From: Apostichopus japonicus
Taxonomy: Eukaryota > Echinodermata > Holothuroidea > Aspidochirotida > Stichopodidae
DNA: 64,000 nt
Direction: 5' to 3'
Assembly (NCBI RefSeq): GCF_037975245.1
Contig: NC_092567.1
Coordinates: forward strand, 26,814,376-26,878,375
Shown: piece after piece, positions 13,711 to 31,252 of the stretch
How the letters are laid out: the number at the start of each line of letters is the position of its first letter
How positions within the stretch are numbered: position 1 is the first letter of the stretch
The notes under the pieces: model-generated
The model's input: the letters and a program-made list of their open reading frames with translations, nothing else
What the model was told of the DNA's origin: nothing
Database searches by the model: none
Position numbers and translations under genes: made by a program

Positions 13711-13834
13711 TGCTAAACTTAAGCGTAAATAATATATTTAAAGTCATTTTTTACATCAAACAACTTACCCAAACAGCAAAGTTAATAATTAAAAGAAGAA
13801 GTTTGGCAATTTTAGGTCCACATCCAGCTACCAT
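8694..13834 (-). CDS. Tetraspanin 1, complete seven-exon gene (238 aa)
   Basis: Tetraspanins are four-pass membrane proteins that organise receptors and integrins into microdomains at the plasma membrane and endosomes. Coding exons in mRNA order: 13834-13769, 13188-12997, 12254-12180, 11538-11440, 10468-10325, 9513-9430, 8750-8694, all GT-AG and phase 0. Residues 1-22 begin MVAGCGPK; TM1 about 11-36; TM2 about 52-75 with GFCGCCGA, the family's conserved loop; TM3 about 87-108; large extracellular loop with CCG at 147-149, PSCC to C173, C182 and C194 (six cysteines) and an N-Y-T glycosylation sequon at 152; TM4 about 200-225; short tail with a CC pair ending at TAG. The start is chosen for the family-typical cytosolic head; an acceptor TTCTATTCAG just upstream (exon from 13871) suggests a non-coding first exon, perhaps ending at a GTAAGC donor near 14746. 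Subfamily is unsettled; the GYEVM-type sorting tail of CD63 is absent. Confidence 0.9.
8985..9400. repeat. Degenerate AAGGTAA-rich stretch in tetraspanin 1 intron 6
   Basis: AAGGTAA, TTAAAGG and TAAGG words recur irregularly. This looks like an eroded simple repeat; no clean period could be fixed. Confidence 0.3.
11181..11310. repeat. CT-rich low-complexity tract in tetraspanin 1 intron 4
   Basis: CTCTCT, CCTCTCC and CACCTCTACCTCT runs. A continuous frame here encodes mostly S/L/P and is an artefact of composition. Confidence 0.8.
13250..13625 (-). repeat. Dispersed repeat, copy A (intron 1 of tetraspanin 1)
   Basis: The reverse complement aligns through most of its length with 26690-27085. 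Shared words include CCATATGCTAAA, TAGGCGTCTAG, CAATGGACGAT, CAACCATTATAAAT and the GAGAGCAC(C/T)CAGTT end. The far end runs into an (AT)n tract. Its orientation relative to the host gene is opposite to copy B, so these are independent insertions and not a relic of the tetraspanin duplication. Confidence 0.6.
13647..13707. repeat. (AT)n microsatellite
   Basis: About 30 uninterrupted AT dinucleotides in intron 1 of tetraspanin 1. Confidence 0.95.
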
Positions 13835-13871
13835 GATGAAAGTTGTAGATGACTTTTGACGTTTAAAATAT

Positions 13872-15159
13872 CTGAATAGAAGTAGGAAATCAAATAGAAA
13901 AATATGAAGCAAACATTCATTGAACTTGGCATCGAATGTTATAAGTTACTATGACTGGGTTCAAATAATTAATTACATTGAGCACGAATAGTAAATGATT
14001 ATGTTCCATACTTTACGACTCCCGTCGAAGAGATTCTCTTTATCATAAACATAAACATTGTTCGTGTTTGTGGCAAAAATACCCCAACCAGCCCGAATCC
14101 AATATTCTAAAAACGTGGAGGTTTGGCCCTGGAGCCCCTGAAACCGTCCTCTTTCGAGAATTTTTTTAAAATTTTGCATTTGTGAGGCAAATATAGACTT
14201 ATTAATTTGACTAAATATAGACTATAATTAGGTCTACATATTGCAAGGTTGTCCTAATATCTGTTTTTAACTTTGTTTGGGTGTGTACATCATACCCTAC
14301 ACACCAACCCTCCCCCCCCCCCCCCCCCCCGTTGCATGATCTGCGCTTGCAGAAGTTATTGAAAACTCTACCCTCGATCAGAGTTTTTTTTTAATCAAAC
14401 ATCGATACATCTAGCCTTGTCCTACAACTCTTTCATTTCTACTATATCCAGCTTGGATTACTTTACATATTAGATTCGGGACGAACCCTGGTATAGATCT
14501 AACCCTTTTATATTGAGAAAGTTGCACAAAAAATCAGCTTGGTAGAAGAATCGATTTCAATTCTTCCTTAGTGATATTGATAATATTAATTTCTTCATGA
14601 CTGTGTATTCTCAAATGATATATACTCTAAAATTAACAAGCCTATAAATGAAATACCATTAACAAGACAAACGGCATTTAATCTATGATTGGGTAGACTT
14701 TATACAACAAAAATAAACAAAAATAGATATTCCTAAAAAGCTTACCTTATTGAATGGGATAAAAATCTAGTGAGTTATTGAGACTTCAATATCGAAATGT
14801 AAGCTGCGAAAGATAATACTCTGAAATGAAATTGATCTCGTGATGTTCGTCCTCATATTAATAATCTTGAAATTGCACTTTAGACATGATTGTCACCGAC
14901 TGCAGTCGACAATGATTGTCAGCTTGTCTTAATGATGGCCAAAGGTTGATATTAGTGAGACGCCCTAGATAACCTATACGTCCATATATGTGCATGGACT
15001 TACGCAATGCAGCTGATATGGATTTTCTGTTAAAGTTACTAATTGTTAAATCTATGTGAGCAAGCTATAACGTATTGAAAAAAATCCAACATAATAAAGT
15101 AGCAAAGGCGGGAGTTAATGCATATTCAATTTATTCAGAGTTAATGAGTAATTATAGCA
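13872..15159. other. Intergenic / 5' flank of tetraspanin 1
   Basis: Apart from a C-run at 14312-14330 and a possible non-coding exon donor near 14746 (GTAAGC on the minus strand), nothing is supported. A promoter cannot be located by eye. Confidence 0.4.
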
Positions 15160-15270
15160 GGAGTTGCTGTGTTCGTGTGAGAGGGGTGGTGTGTGTGTAA
15201 GGGGGTGGGGTGTGTGTGGGGGGGGGGTTGCGGTGTGTGTGAGAAAGGGGCGGTGTATGTGTGGGGAGTG
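15160..15270. repeat. GT/GGGG-rich low-complexity tract
   Basis: Runs of GTGTGTGT and GGGG(T/C)G, continuous in several frames because of composition. Confidence 0.7.
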
Positions 15271-15670
15271 GGTAAGAACTGAAACGTTAATCAGAGCAAA
15301 AGTTTCACTAAGCTTTCTATCAGAAGTTGACATAAGAATGTGGCAGAAATAATCAGTTTACCGAATTGAATTCTCGTTACTTATAAAGTTAGTATGCAAT
15401 TGGGATATCTAACCTCTTGTAATTTATAAACGATTTGTTGGCATTAACAATGTAGCCTGAATATTCACAGGAGTTGACGTCACCATCAACATTTAATTTT
15501 AAATGACCACTTTTAAACACAGGTGAAATTCTTTAAAATGGGAGACTTACTTTAAAGGTAGAGAGATCCTTTGCAATCAGGAGTCCATTTTGTCATGTTC
15601 AGTTGTCTATATCACTCACACTTTAAAGGAATCTATGAACTACATAGATGCGAATCCGCTAGGGGTGTGA

Positions 15671-15735
15671 AGCGGGAGGGGAGGGGAGGGGAGGGGAGTG
15701 GATGGGAGAGGAAGGGAGGGAGGGAGAGGAGTGGA
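15671..15735. repeat. GGGGA/GGGA-rich simple repeat
   Basis: Tandem GGGGA units degrade into GGGA and GAGGA. Confidence 0.8.
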
Positions 15736-15796
15736 TATTATTTATCCACCTTACTGTATATAGCCTTTGTATATACGCATTCCTTTGGCATCAGTG

Positions 15797-15797
<1 letters not shown>

Positions 15798-15847
<50 letters not shown>
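15798..15847. repeat. (AT)n microsatellite
   Basis: About 25 uninterrupted AT dinucleotides. Confidence 0.95.
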
Positions 15848-15849
<2 letters not shown>

Positions 15850-17630
15850 GGCTACATCCGGCGTTTCAGTGTTTCCAATATATGAAGTGACTAGGACAGG
15901 AGGCATCTGTCTTGTTTTCATTGAAAACTACGCCTGTTGACATACCTCAAATACCTTTAATATAAAATCGGTATTACACCTCGTTAAGTATTACATTACA
16001 TATGTATTGTTTAATTAGTGATAAGATAATGAAATACTTTAGCAACCGATAGTTTGTCTATACAAAATATTGATTTAATTGTTTAACTTAAAACAAAAAA
16101 TTATAAATTAATGATAATATACATATCAACAAGAACTTTGAAATAGGAATGTACAGATTTAGGAGAACACTTCTTATGATGACGTCACCGACATTCTATT
16201 ATTTCCTGTAGTAAGCAGGGACGGGAGTCTGGTGTGTGATAAAATCTAGTTTACATTCACAAATTGAACCATTTTCTCACTTATCAAGTTATCAAAGATC
16301 AACACAAGGGTTATGAGAGTGCACCCCTGGTGAATTTGAATCTGACAATTTACACAGAATTAACAATTTAGGAAATATTAGGCAATATTTAAGCAAATAT
16401 ATAAATCATTTTATGCGTAAATATTTCTTGTAGAAGTGACTCTACATAGTGACTCACTGTCTATATGTGATCTCCACAACCTTTTCATATGACAGTGGTA
16501 TCAGCAGGTTCGAAGTTTACAGTGTTTGGAGGGCGTAAAAGTTTACAGTGTACTATAACAAACAAACTGCTTCTGTGTCCGATGAGGGCTTATCAGCATG
16601 TGCGTCAATGGATTAATTGATATGAAATTAGGCGGTTACAAGTTTAAAAAAACCCTTATGTCTGACTGATATTGTTATACACATTCCATTTTGGCGTTCT
16701 CTCCATTTGCTTGTCATCAAGCAACCTTCTACCATCGCCTCAATTAAATTTAGCTCGATATTTAGGTTTTAAGATCATGTTCCTAACCATGATAATCTTT
16801 ACTTCAATTGTGTGAACATTGTACTGAATTAACTAAAATTTCATGAAAATTTACTCACAAATGGCGATTCTCAAACAAGTTGTTTTCATAAGGCTGGTAT
16901 TCGTTGCATGAGAACCAAAACCTATGGGCACTATTTCAGTCATGAATTTATATTTAGACATTACACAGTTACAGTGTCAGGACTATATGACGTAGACACA
17001 TAACTAAATCAACGTAATTTATGGCCCTTCTGACAATGATAGGCTGTTGTGGTTGTTAATATGCCTACGTGTGTAACTAAAGAGGAGTAACAATACGTAA
17101 GTCATTGGTACAAAGTACGCAGGATTCTACAATCAATGCGTTTCGCTTTACTTGAATAAATATTCCTTGAAATTTGTGTTAGGCAGTGGCAAGATTGTTC
17201 TAGTGCATGCTTTCTTGGAAACTTAATATAATCTGTCTAAATGGTTTAAAATATCCGTGACTTAAGTTGATTGCTGAATGAGAGTGTTGGATATTGTCTG
17301 TGATCTTATGTGAAAACAACATTCTTGTAGCATTTTGTATGGCAGAGATATGATTTTATTTTTCAAATTTGGTGATTACATGTTATAATAATATGAATGG
17401 ATTTGGCAACCACAGGAATTCATCCAAAAATGGTTTTGTTTTCTTTATACATGATTTCATTCACTTATTCACAAAGAAAAATGAATTTCTATAAACAAAA
17501 ATCCATTATTCTTAAATTTAAAATATCAGCGATCATTTCAAATGTATCATATTTCAAGAGAAAAAACCCAAAAAGATTATAAAAGGAAACTAAAACTTCA
17601 AATGAGCATCTGACATGATGACATCACAGA
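15848..17630. other. No gene recognised
   Basis: AT-rich intergenic DNA. A 61-codon frame at 17397-17582 shows no recognisable features. A TGACGTCA word at 16178 resembles those at 27219-27317 but is otherwise isolated. Confidence 0.5.
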
Positions 17631-17713
17631 CCACTTCCTGTGAAACACTTCCTGTGAACCACTTCCTGTGATCTAATTCCTGTGATCTAATTCCTGTGAT
17701 CTAATTCCTGGGA
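17631..17713. repeat. 14-bp tandem repeat
   Basis: Six copies of a unit varying between CCACTTCCTGTGAA and CTAATTCCTGTGAT. Each carries CTTCCTG or ATTCCTG. Confidence 0.85.
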
Positions 17714-18280
17714 AAAAATCAAGGTTTTATCCAATCAAAATGATCAAAAAATATCACATTCAATCAGGGAGTTGATCTAACAACTATTTTCCAAGTCAGG
17801 GACAATATAATTTAGTGAGGTTTTCACTACAAGGGTGGAATACATTTTTTGAAGTTACATCCTTTAAATTAAGGTAATAGGAGGCAGCATACAGACAAAT
17901 AACGGTAACTTGTGTATGATAAACTGGATAAAGAGTTTTAATTTAATCTGTTCTCGAGTTGTTCGCTGGGTTGGTTTCATCAAGACCAACTGTAGCGCAA
18001 ATGATAGATAATCACTTAATTAATATACATTTATTTCATTTAGTCGAGAAGATACTAAGATAAAAGACTACAACCGTATTGATGGTTTGACGTGAATGTA
18101 TTCTGGCTCCGCATGTAAAGTATACTTCAGAATACAACACTGAGGAATTAAAACTTAAACTTAAAATCATAAAGAAATATCCATGTTTGTTGATTATAAT
18201 CATAATAAAATAATTATGGCCTTATTGTGTCTTGCAATGAATTATACAGTAGCGCATATTTGATTTGATATTCAGATTGA
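17714..18280. other. No gene recognised
   Basis: AT-rich intergenic DNA without supported features. Confidence 0.5.
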
Positions 18281-18292
18281 ATTACAAGACAT

Positions 18293-18800
18293 TTTCTGGG
18301 AATGTCGAGCAGGCAGTTCTTAGTAGACAATTCTGTTTTGTTTTTAAAACAAGACATTTTCTTTGGTTATAAGCTTACTCTCAAACATCCCTATAACTTT
18401 CTTATTTTCATGCGAAATACTTCACATTTCAACAGAAAACTCTGGGCAGTATTCCTAAGGTTATGGATTTCCTTTTCAATTTAAGGTCTATACTTACAAG
18501 TTGAATATTATCTAATCCTCCGATTTCTCTTCAGTTAGCACCCTTTGTATAGTGTTTATTACTTGTTTGGTTTCCTGTTCAGTATTTTGCTTCTCACTGT
18601 TTTGCGATCTTTATATTTAAGTAGTATTATTGTAAGTTTTGTCTTCTCTGCAGTTGCAATGTGTATTGGTAATATTGTGTACTATGAAAAAATGTTATTA
18701 GGCAATGATTGTGTTGTATTGTAATACTAAAGAACTCACTAAATTATCATGTATATTTGTATAAATGTCAACGAGTCAATAAAGAGATGGGGAAAAAAAA
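18293..18800 (+). mobile_element. 5'-truncated LINE copy with poly(A) tail
   Basis: A short frame (18302-18484) shows the FGY...NFLIF C-terminal pattern also seen at 1-248. It is followed by about 300 bp of 3' UTR, AATAAA at 18778-18783 and an A-run ending at 18800. Flanking sequences ATTACAAGACAT (18281-18292) and ATTTGCAAGACAT (18802-18814) look like a slightly diverged target-site duplication. Together these are the hallmarks of a 5'-truncated LINE inserted by target-primed reverse transcription. Clade (L1/Tx1-like) is inference. Confidence 0.6.
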
Positions 18801-18814
18801 GATTTGCAAGACAT

Positions 18815-19405
18815 AAAATATTCTAAAAAGTCAGGTATAAGAACCTGTTATGTGTGCAGAAGCTTATTACTCGCACCTTTTGAAGCTAAATCTTTTCAAT
18901 AATATTGTATTTTCCTAAGTAAAGGTCTCAGCTATTCAGGGAACAGATAACCGTCACCAATACAAATCGTGCGTATCATGCCAACATACTTCATCGATAA
19001 ATATTTGTTTTATTATAATATAAATGTATATTCTTAATCTCAAAATAGTGATTCACTTGGCATGTGTGATTATCGATCAATGAACTTTAACCCGGGCTGA
19101 CGTCACTGAAGTCCTTTCTCATTACTCAGCCTGGATAAAGGAATTTTTTTTTTATAAATGGACATGTGAGCAAACCGCCCATGCATGTGTTACATTGTTG
19201 TTGACGTATGTTTGCCACTGGCTTAAACATAAAGTTACGTATAGTGGTTATGTAGTAAAATAGCCCCTTACATATCTTCAATATGTAATAACATACTCCC
19301 TACAATACTATGATTACGTAATAATGTATCATTCACCTTTCATATAAAGGACCTTACCTATCTTGAGAATGTAACACTGTACCATCACCGTCCACATCAT
19401 GATTA
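18815..19405. other. No gene recognised
   Basis: AT-rich. The end begins to show GTAATA.TATACTCC words that lead into the following minisatellite. Confidence 0.4.
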
Positions 19406-20462
19406 TGTAATACTATACTCCCAGCATATATTATTATTATGTAATAATATACTCCAAGCACATATTATTATTATGTAATACTATACTCCAAGCATATATT
19501 ATTAGTATGTAATAATATACTCCAAGCACATATTATTATTATGTAATAATATACTCCAAGCACATATTATTATTATGTAATACTATACTCCAAGCATATA
19601 TTATTAGTATGTAATAATATACTCCAAGCACATATTATTATTATGTAATAATATACTCCAAGCACATATTATTATTATGTAATAATATACTCCAAGCACA
19701 TATTATTATGTAATAATATACTCAAAGCACATATTATTAGTATGTAATAATATACTCCAAGCACATATTATTATTATTATATAATATACTCCAAGCACAT
19801 ATTATTATTATGTAATAATATACTCCCAGCACATATTAATATTATTATTATGTAATAATATACTCCAAGCACATATTATTATGTAATAATATACTCAAAG
19901 CACATATTATTAGTATGTAATAATATACTCCAAGCACATATTATTATTATTATATAATAATATACTCCAAGCACATATTATTATTATTATGTAATAATAT
20001 ACTCCCAGCACATATTATTATTATTATGTCATAATATACTTCAAGCACATATTATGATTATGTAATAATATACTCCAAGCACATATTATTATTATTATTA
20101 TTATTATTATATAATATACTCCAAGCACATATTATTATTATGTAATAATATACTTCCAGCACATATTATTATTATTATTATTATGTAATAATATACTCCA
20201 AGCACATATATTATTATGTAATAATATACTCAAAGCACATATTATTAGTATGTAATAATATACTCCAAGCACATATTATTATTATTATTATTATATAATA
20301 ATATACTCCAAGCACATATTATTATTATTATGTAATAATATACTCCCAGCACATATAATTATTATTATGTAATAATATACTCCAAGCACATATTATGATT
20401 ATGTAATAATATACTCCAAGCACATATTATGATTATTATTATTATTATTATTATTATTATGT

Positions 20463-20465
<3 letters not shown>
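19406..20465. repeat. ATATACTCCAAGCACATATTATT minisatellite, ~1.06 kb
   Basis: About 27 units of a 34-50-bp repeat with core TATACTCCAAGCACATATT followed by a variable (ATT)n block and TATGTAATAA. Length differences come mostly from the number of ATT triplets, so this is a minisatellite with an embedded microsatellite. Confidence 0.9.

Positions 20466-20513
<48 letters not shown>
20466..20513. repeat. (AT)n microsatellite
   Basis: AT dinucleotides continue directly from the minisatellite. Confidence 0.95.
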
Positions 20514-20516
<3 letters not shown>

Positions 20517-20817
20517 TTCACTTGACATATGTAGCTCATAACGTATCCTGATTAATTAATAACATACAGCATTACTAACAATAGTCTACAGGGTAACCGG
20601 GAACAGAAATAGGGCATAAATTAACAATAAAAATAAACACAAAATATGAAACACTGTGTACCTTGGTATCCCCCGAACGGAACTATACTCTTAGCGTATG
20701 TAATTGGCTTCCATGGGTTTCTGTGTATAACACATAACTGTCTTCAACAGTTGTTTCGGCGTAGTTCATGCGAATAATTAAATTACTTGTAAATTAATTT
20801 AAATGAGAAACTAAGAT
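20514..20817. other. 3' flank of tetraspanin 2
   Basis: AT-rich; no supported feature apart from presumed 3' UTR. Confidence 0.4.
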
Positions 20818-26258
<5,441 letters not shown>

Positions 26259-26556
26259 TTTGAAAATTGTTTCGGTTCACGAAGGAAAGTTAACAAAAAT
26301 TTGAAAAAAATCTGCAGGAAAATTAAAAAAAACAGTCAGAAGCCAACAATCACATGTTAAGAGGAGGCTTCCATCAACCATAAAACAATGTTTGTTATTA
26401 GTTTACCTCACGGACGTTCAATTTAACAGTTCTACTACTTTCAGTTAGGCCTAGATTTGTACAAGGTTCTTCGATTTCTAATATCTGCACTTTGAGTGTT
26501 ATGCAAACACTATGAATATGAAAACATATGAATATTCATTAAGCTATCTCTCCCAA

Positions 26557-27085
26557 CAGCCAGTTGGGGACAGTTTTCTAATGCTAATACCGCTCTAAAC
26601 TGTCCTACCATATCATGCTTCAATGCACTCGTATTGACAGTATGAACAGTTACTAACCTTTACCTGATAGAAATATGATATTCATACTGTTCATACTGAC
26701 AAAACAAGTGCTTTGAAGCGGGACATGAAAGTACAGCATAGAATAATTGTCCCAACTGGGTGCTCTCAAGGCAGTTATAGAATGAATGCACGATCAAATA
26801 CATGGTTTATACTTGATAATACCGAACTGTTTACAGTTGTTTGTTAACAATCAAACCGCGAGCTTGTCTATAAATCACCATGATAAACGGTAACGTAATA
26901 AAAGTACACTAGTAATGCAATTAATCGTTATCATACCTAACATAGTTCCATATGCTAAAATATAAGCATAGGCGTCTAGACTCTGATTGGACGTTTCTAT
27001 ATTTATATTAGCAATGGACGATTTCCGTTGCTATGGTCTGATGATCTGAGTGTGCGCCCAACCATTATAAATTATGTCCATATGC
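26557..27085 (+). mobile_element. Dispersed short element, copy B, with inverted-repeat half
   Basis: 26557-26775 is a hairpin-like unit. CCAGTTGGGGACAGTTTTCTA near its left end is complementary to TAGAATAATTGTCCCAACTGG near its right end, and CAGTATGAACAG/CTGTTCATACTG form inner arms. Sequence from 26690 on matches copy A (13250-13625, inverted), and the hairpin part matches copy C (51480-51700). Three copies in 64 kb, no coding capacity: a short non-autonomous element. Boundaries are approximate. Confidence 0.5.
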
Positions 27086-27218
27086 GTTACCTTGTGCACA
27101 TGTGAAACATGCATATAAAATAGCTTATATATAACAAAGAAACAAGTTACCACACAAATTAAGTGTAAAATAAAATCTACTCGTATGCAGTTAAGGATGG
27201 TACAAAATTCCGATATGA

Positions 27219-27317
27219 TGACGTCACAAACATCTTTTAAACTTTGACATATAATTTAAAATGAACATAAAATGACGTCACAGACATATTTTACACTTTG
27301 AGATATAATTTAAATGA
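27219..27317. repeat. Two-copy tandem repeat with TGACGTCA
   Basis: Two ~55-bp copies of ATGACGTCACA...ACTTTGA.ATATAATTTAAA. Each contains the palindrome TGACGTCA (a CRE core). Regulatory use is unproven. Confidence 0.5.
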
Positions 27318-28689
27318 ACATAGGGTATACGCGAAGGAACACAGAGGACGAATATAGCCGTACACTGCATGTTCAACTGATTATTGCATTCTTACAACAT
27401 GTAAATGCAGATCAGCTATTTTAAAAGGAAATTTACATATCTGAAATGTGAAAATGTCTCTGATAACAAACCTGCACCTTAGTGGGAAAATAATTCCAAC
27501 TATACTATGTAATGGGAGTAAACAGGTTCAAATTATATTACAATATATAACACCATTATGCTCAAACCCATTAACTGGCTTATCTCATTAACTAATAATC
27601 ACAGATATATTTCAAAATCTTTTTGGAAAAATGGAGGAAAAAAAAGCACTTTAAAATCCTTTCTTCAATCTATAAAATCTAAACAAATTTAGCTTAATAT
27701 ATGCTTTTCTTTTCTTCTTCGTCTTAAAGATTTGTACTTTATCCAATGATTGTCTATAAGTTGATACAGAAGTGAGATACTTACCAAACTAGATCCGTGG
27801 AGTACCTGAGCAAGCAATGAGATTATCTCCCAGAAATTGTTCGTTAGTCCAATGAAATCTCCCTAAAAGGGCTAGAATACTAAGTGACCTTTGGTCTCTA
27901 TCCGCAAACAATACCAACTGGCCGGTCGAACAGCTGAAAGCTTAAGATATCTTAAAATGACCCAATGTGTGTGTGTGAAGAGTCATCCTTCGAAGCAAAC
28001 AGATTTGGGTGATAAAAGAAGAGTTGTTGTCCATCGAAAATGATGTAGTATTTGGTTACTTTTCAATGATTTGCACGTTTGGTAGACTGGCAGAAAAGGG
28101 TTGGGCATTGCTAAAGAGACATATGAAGAAGTATATAGGAAATGTAAAGTCCTTTAAATTTGGTGAATTTAGAAAATTTATACAAACACATAGTTCAAAC
28201 CAAGAATCGTTTATTGCTGTTGAAATGATTAGTAGACCTATTATACTATGTACGTGATGTTCAGCTTGTATGTCCATCATATCATCTTGTTTAACGTTAC
28301 AGACTTGTCAACCTTTCCAATGTTAATTCGTTTAGGGTAGAGTAAGAAATTAACTTTTGATCATCATTTTCACAAACAAAACCTGTTTGATTTGATATCA
28401 AGTGAAATACTTCAAGTTTATATTTATAAATCACGCAAGAACGTGTGAAATCAAGGGAAACCTATGATGATTTTTATAAAAGTGAGAAGTCAGTGCTTGT
28501 GGATAATTTATAAAGTGTCCGAAGATAGTTTTATAATAGATAGCATTGGTACCAGTGTATACAAGGGTATCATTTTGAGTACCGACGTAAGCCAGCACTA
28601 AAGTAAAATGAATTTCTAAGAATGTATAAGGGGGAGTAAAACTTTATGCAACCAATTCGGGTACACGAACAGACTCATAAAAACTAATA
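27318..28689. other. 5' flank of tetraspanin 2; no gene recognised
   Basis: A GTAAGT donor on the minus strand following base 27785 could close a non-coding first exon of tetraspanin 2. An 82-codon frame at 28009-28257 shows no recognisable features. Confidence 0.35.
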
Positions 28690-28746
28690 TATATGATATA
28701 TATATATATATATATATATACTGTCGACCTAAGGTATGATCCATAG

Positions 28747-28776
<30 letters not shown>
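28690..28776. repeat. Two (AT)n tracts
   Basis: 28697-28721 and 28749-28777 are AT runs separated by about 28 unique bases. Confidence 0.9.
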
Positions 28777-28782
<6 letters not shown>

Positions 28783-28840
28783 TTCAATATATGCTGTTGT
28801 TACATACATACATGTATGTATTATACCTATGGTCTTGATA

Positions 28841-29062
28841 GTTTATTTCAGTTAGTTTAGTAGAAAAAAAAAGCATCAGGACGGACACTCAAGTCCCCAT
28901 CAAGGACCCTACAGAGAGAGAGAAAAAACTGAAGACACAAACACTCAGACCCGATTACAATGCTTAAAGTACTTGTCCAAAGCATTTTTAAACCCATTCA
29001 AACTCATTGCAAGTGCAACATTCTCAGGCAAACCGTTCCACTCATTCACATTGTTGGAGGCC
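28841..29062 (-). mobile_element. CR1-like LINE 3' end, 5'-truncated
   Basis: On the minus strand the sequence reads a C-terminal ORF tail (NEWNGLPENV... then FKNALDKYFKHCNRV, stop), a short 3' UTR with GGGTCCTTGATG, and a TAAACTAA-type tail. The same sequence is present on the plus strand at 63453-63940. The VNEWN.LP pattern and short tail repeat are typical of CR1-group LINEs. Confidence 0.75.
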
Positions 29063-30064
29063 TTTAGCTAATGTCTTCAAGTTTGGGGGTGAAGGGGTGG
29101 GGGTAGTACCCGTTTTTTTCCCTACGTCCTCTTTGCCTTAGGTGCTTATGACATTACGTGTGAAGCAGCCACGTATAATCAAAGTTATACCGAATAAATG
29201 GTTTTATACAAAAGTGAAGCATAACCCAAGATTTCCCACCCCCCCCCCCACCACCTCTTCGCACCCATCTGCTGGAGCCCATCACATCATTTCGACATTT
29301 AATACCATGGAGTTACATGTTCCCCATTAAGTATTAGAATATTCACAAATGTGACAAAAGCTACCATAATCGAGGTTCGTGTGATCATAGGAATGTGGGG
29401 GGGGGGGCTGGATGAACAAATGCATATTTAGTTCAACAATTACATACAACCGTTTCCTACAAAGCCCCCCCCCCCTTCCTACACCAACCTTCCCTCCACT
29501 TTTGCTCCGCTCAGTAACACAGGTGAAATTATCTGATTCGCCAAGGACTGCACATAAGTTTCATTATATGCGCACAAGCTCTCTACATAGGGAAGGCTGC
29601 AACAACATACAACCTTAATTTGAAAAGTTCTGTGTTAGCTACACAATTCCGTGTAGTATATTGTTGTACTGTACTATTGTAATTAACTGCTTGCGGAGGC
29701 GAAATATTACCTTTGAACATCATGCAAGCGTTCAAAGGAATTAATTAGCTATGCTTTGTTAATTATCAACGCTTTGTTTGAATTAGTTGGTGTTGTTGTT
29801 GAGACAAGGACTTCGGAAAGGCTAAGTTTGTTGACTTTGGTTGTTTGAACTTTGATGAGTGTTTTCTTTAAATGAAGGATAAAGACTTATCATAGAAACA
29901 AAACCAGTGACGTCAGAGGTGTGCGTTGTACTTTACGTGCATGTATTCTACACGAGTTGAGTAGCAACATATTTTGTGTATCGTTAATCGTTTCGTCTCC
30001 ACGGTACGAGAAACCGGAACTACATCAGGAAATCCAACGTGACCTTCATGTGACCTTCATTCAT
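29063..30064. other. No gene recognised
   Basis: Homopolymer C/G runs near 29240, 29398 and 29465. Short frames around them are compositional. Confidence 0.45.
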
Positions 30065-30975
30065 GGTCTAGCTTCCAGTGTATGGCGGGCCATCAGTCTC
30101 AAATCGTGGGAGATCGACTTATACCGATTTAAATCGACATATACCAATTTCCTTCGACTTATACCAGTTTCCAGCAGCTTCAATTGACTTCTACCGAATT
30201 AAATTGACATAAATCATTTTAGTTCTACATATCTATGGAGGGCCATCAGTCTCAAGTCGTGGGAGATCGACTTATACCGATTTAAATCGACATATAGCAA
30301 TTTCCTTCGACTTATACCAGTTTCCAGCAGCTTGAATCAACATATACCAGTTTAAGTCTACATATCATCGATTTAAATCGACATATACCAGTTTAATTCG
30401 AATTATACCAGTTTAAATCGACATATACCAATTTAAATCGATGATATGTAAAATAAATCGATGATATGTCAATTTAAATCGACATCTACCAATTTAAATC
30501 GATGATATGTCGAATTAAATCGGTAGAAGTCAATTTCCGTGGACTTATACCAGTTTCTATCAACACAAATTGACATATACCTATTTAAATCGCCACATCT
30601 TCGATTTAGCTCATTAACATATTCCAAATCCCGATTTCGGTGATGATTGACATGTGGAGATACATCACGTGTAGTCGCCTGACAAGGCGGGCGAATAATT
30701 AAAAATAAACACGAGCACAGTGGAATGCATGATTTAAACTGGTATAAGTAGAATTAAATTGGTATATGTCGATTTAAATTGACATATACCGATTTAATTC
30801 GACATATCATCGATTTAAACTGGTATATGTCGATTTAAATTGACATATACCGATTTATTTTACTTATCGATTTAAATTGGTATATGTCGATTTAATTCGA
30901 TGATATGTCGAATTAAACTGGTATATGTCGATTTAAATCGACATATACCAATTTAATTCGACTTATCATCAGGTC
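30065..30975. repeat. Palindromic AT-rich repeat cluster (ATTTAAATCGACATATACC)
   Basis: Dozens of copies of ATTTAAATCGACATATACC in both orientations, plus ATCGATGATATGTC variants, in two blocks (30081-30560 and 30735-30975) around ~170 bp of unrelated sequence. A ~153-bp direct duplication (GGGCCATCAGTCTCAA at 30087 and near 30240) lies at the left. The inverted arrangement could be the subterminal repeats of a DNA transposon or a palindromic satellite. Confidence 0.7.
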
Positions 30976-31252
30976 ATCAAAGAATGACAACTGGAATTAA
31001 AACTAACTGGTTATTGTGTTCCAATAATTTTGAGGCACATTGCAGAATGGTGAAGAATGGTGTCACCTCTACATACATACATTGCGATTTAATTCAATCA
31101 ACCGCTACATCACATGTCCTTATATTTTCTATGTTCAATTCTCGCCCTTTGTCTGTTCAGACTTCCAGAGATCGGAGAAGGATAAAGAGGAAAGAAGTTG
31201 GTTCCACCCGGCCACTCTTTCGTGCTGTACAATATGTATGTGTTCTTATTAC

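Noticed and set aside
13412-13859. Frames of repeated I-Y on both strands
   Set aside because: They are the (AT)n tract in tetraspanin 1 intron 1. The real exon here is 13769-13834 on the minus strand.
27219-27317. TGACGTCA sites as cAMP-response elements for tetraspanin 2
   Set aside because: The motif sits in a local tandem duplication and recurs elsewhere (16178, 19099). No promoter could be placed, so a regulatory role is unsupported.
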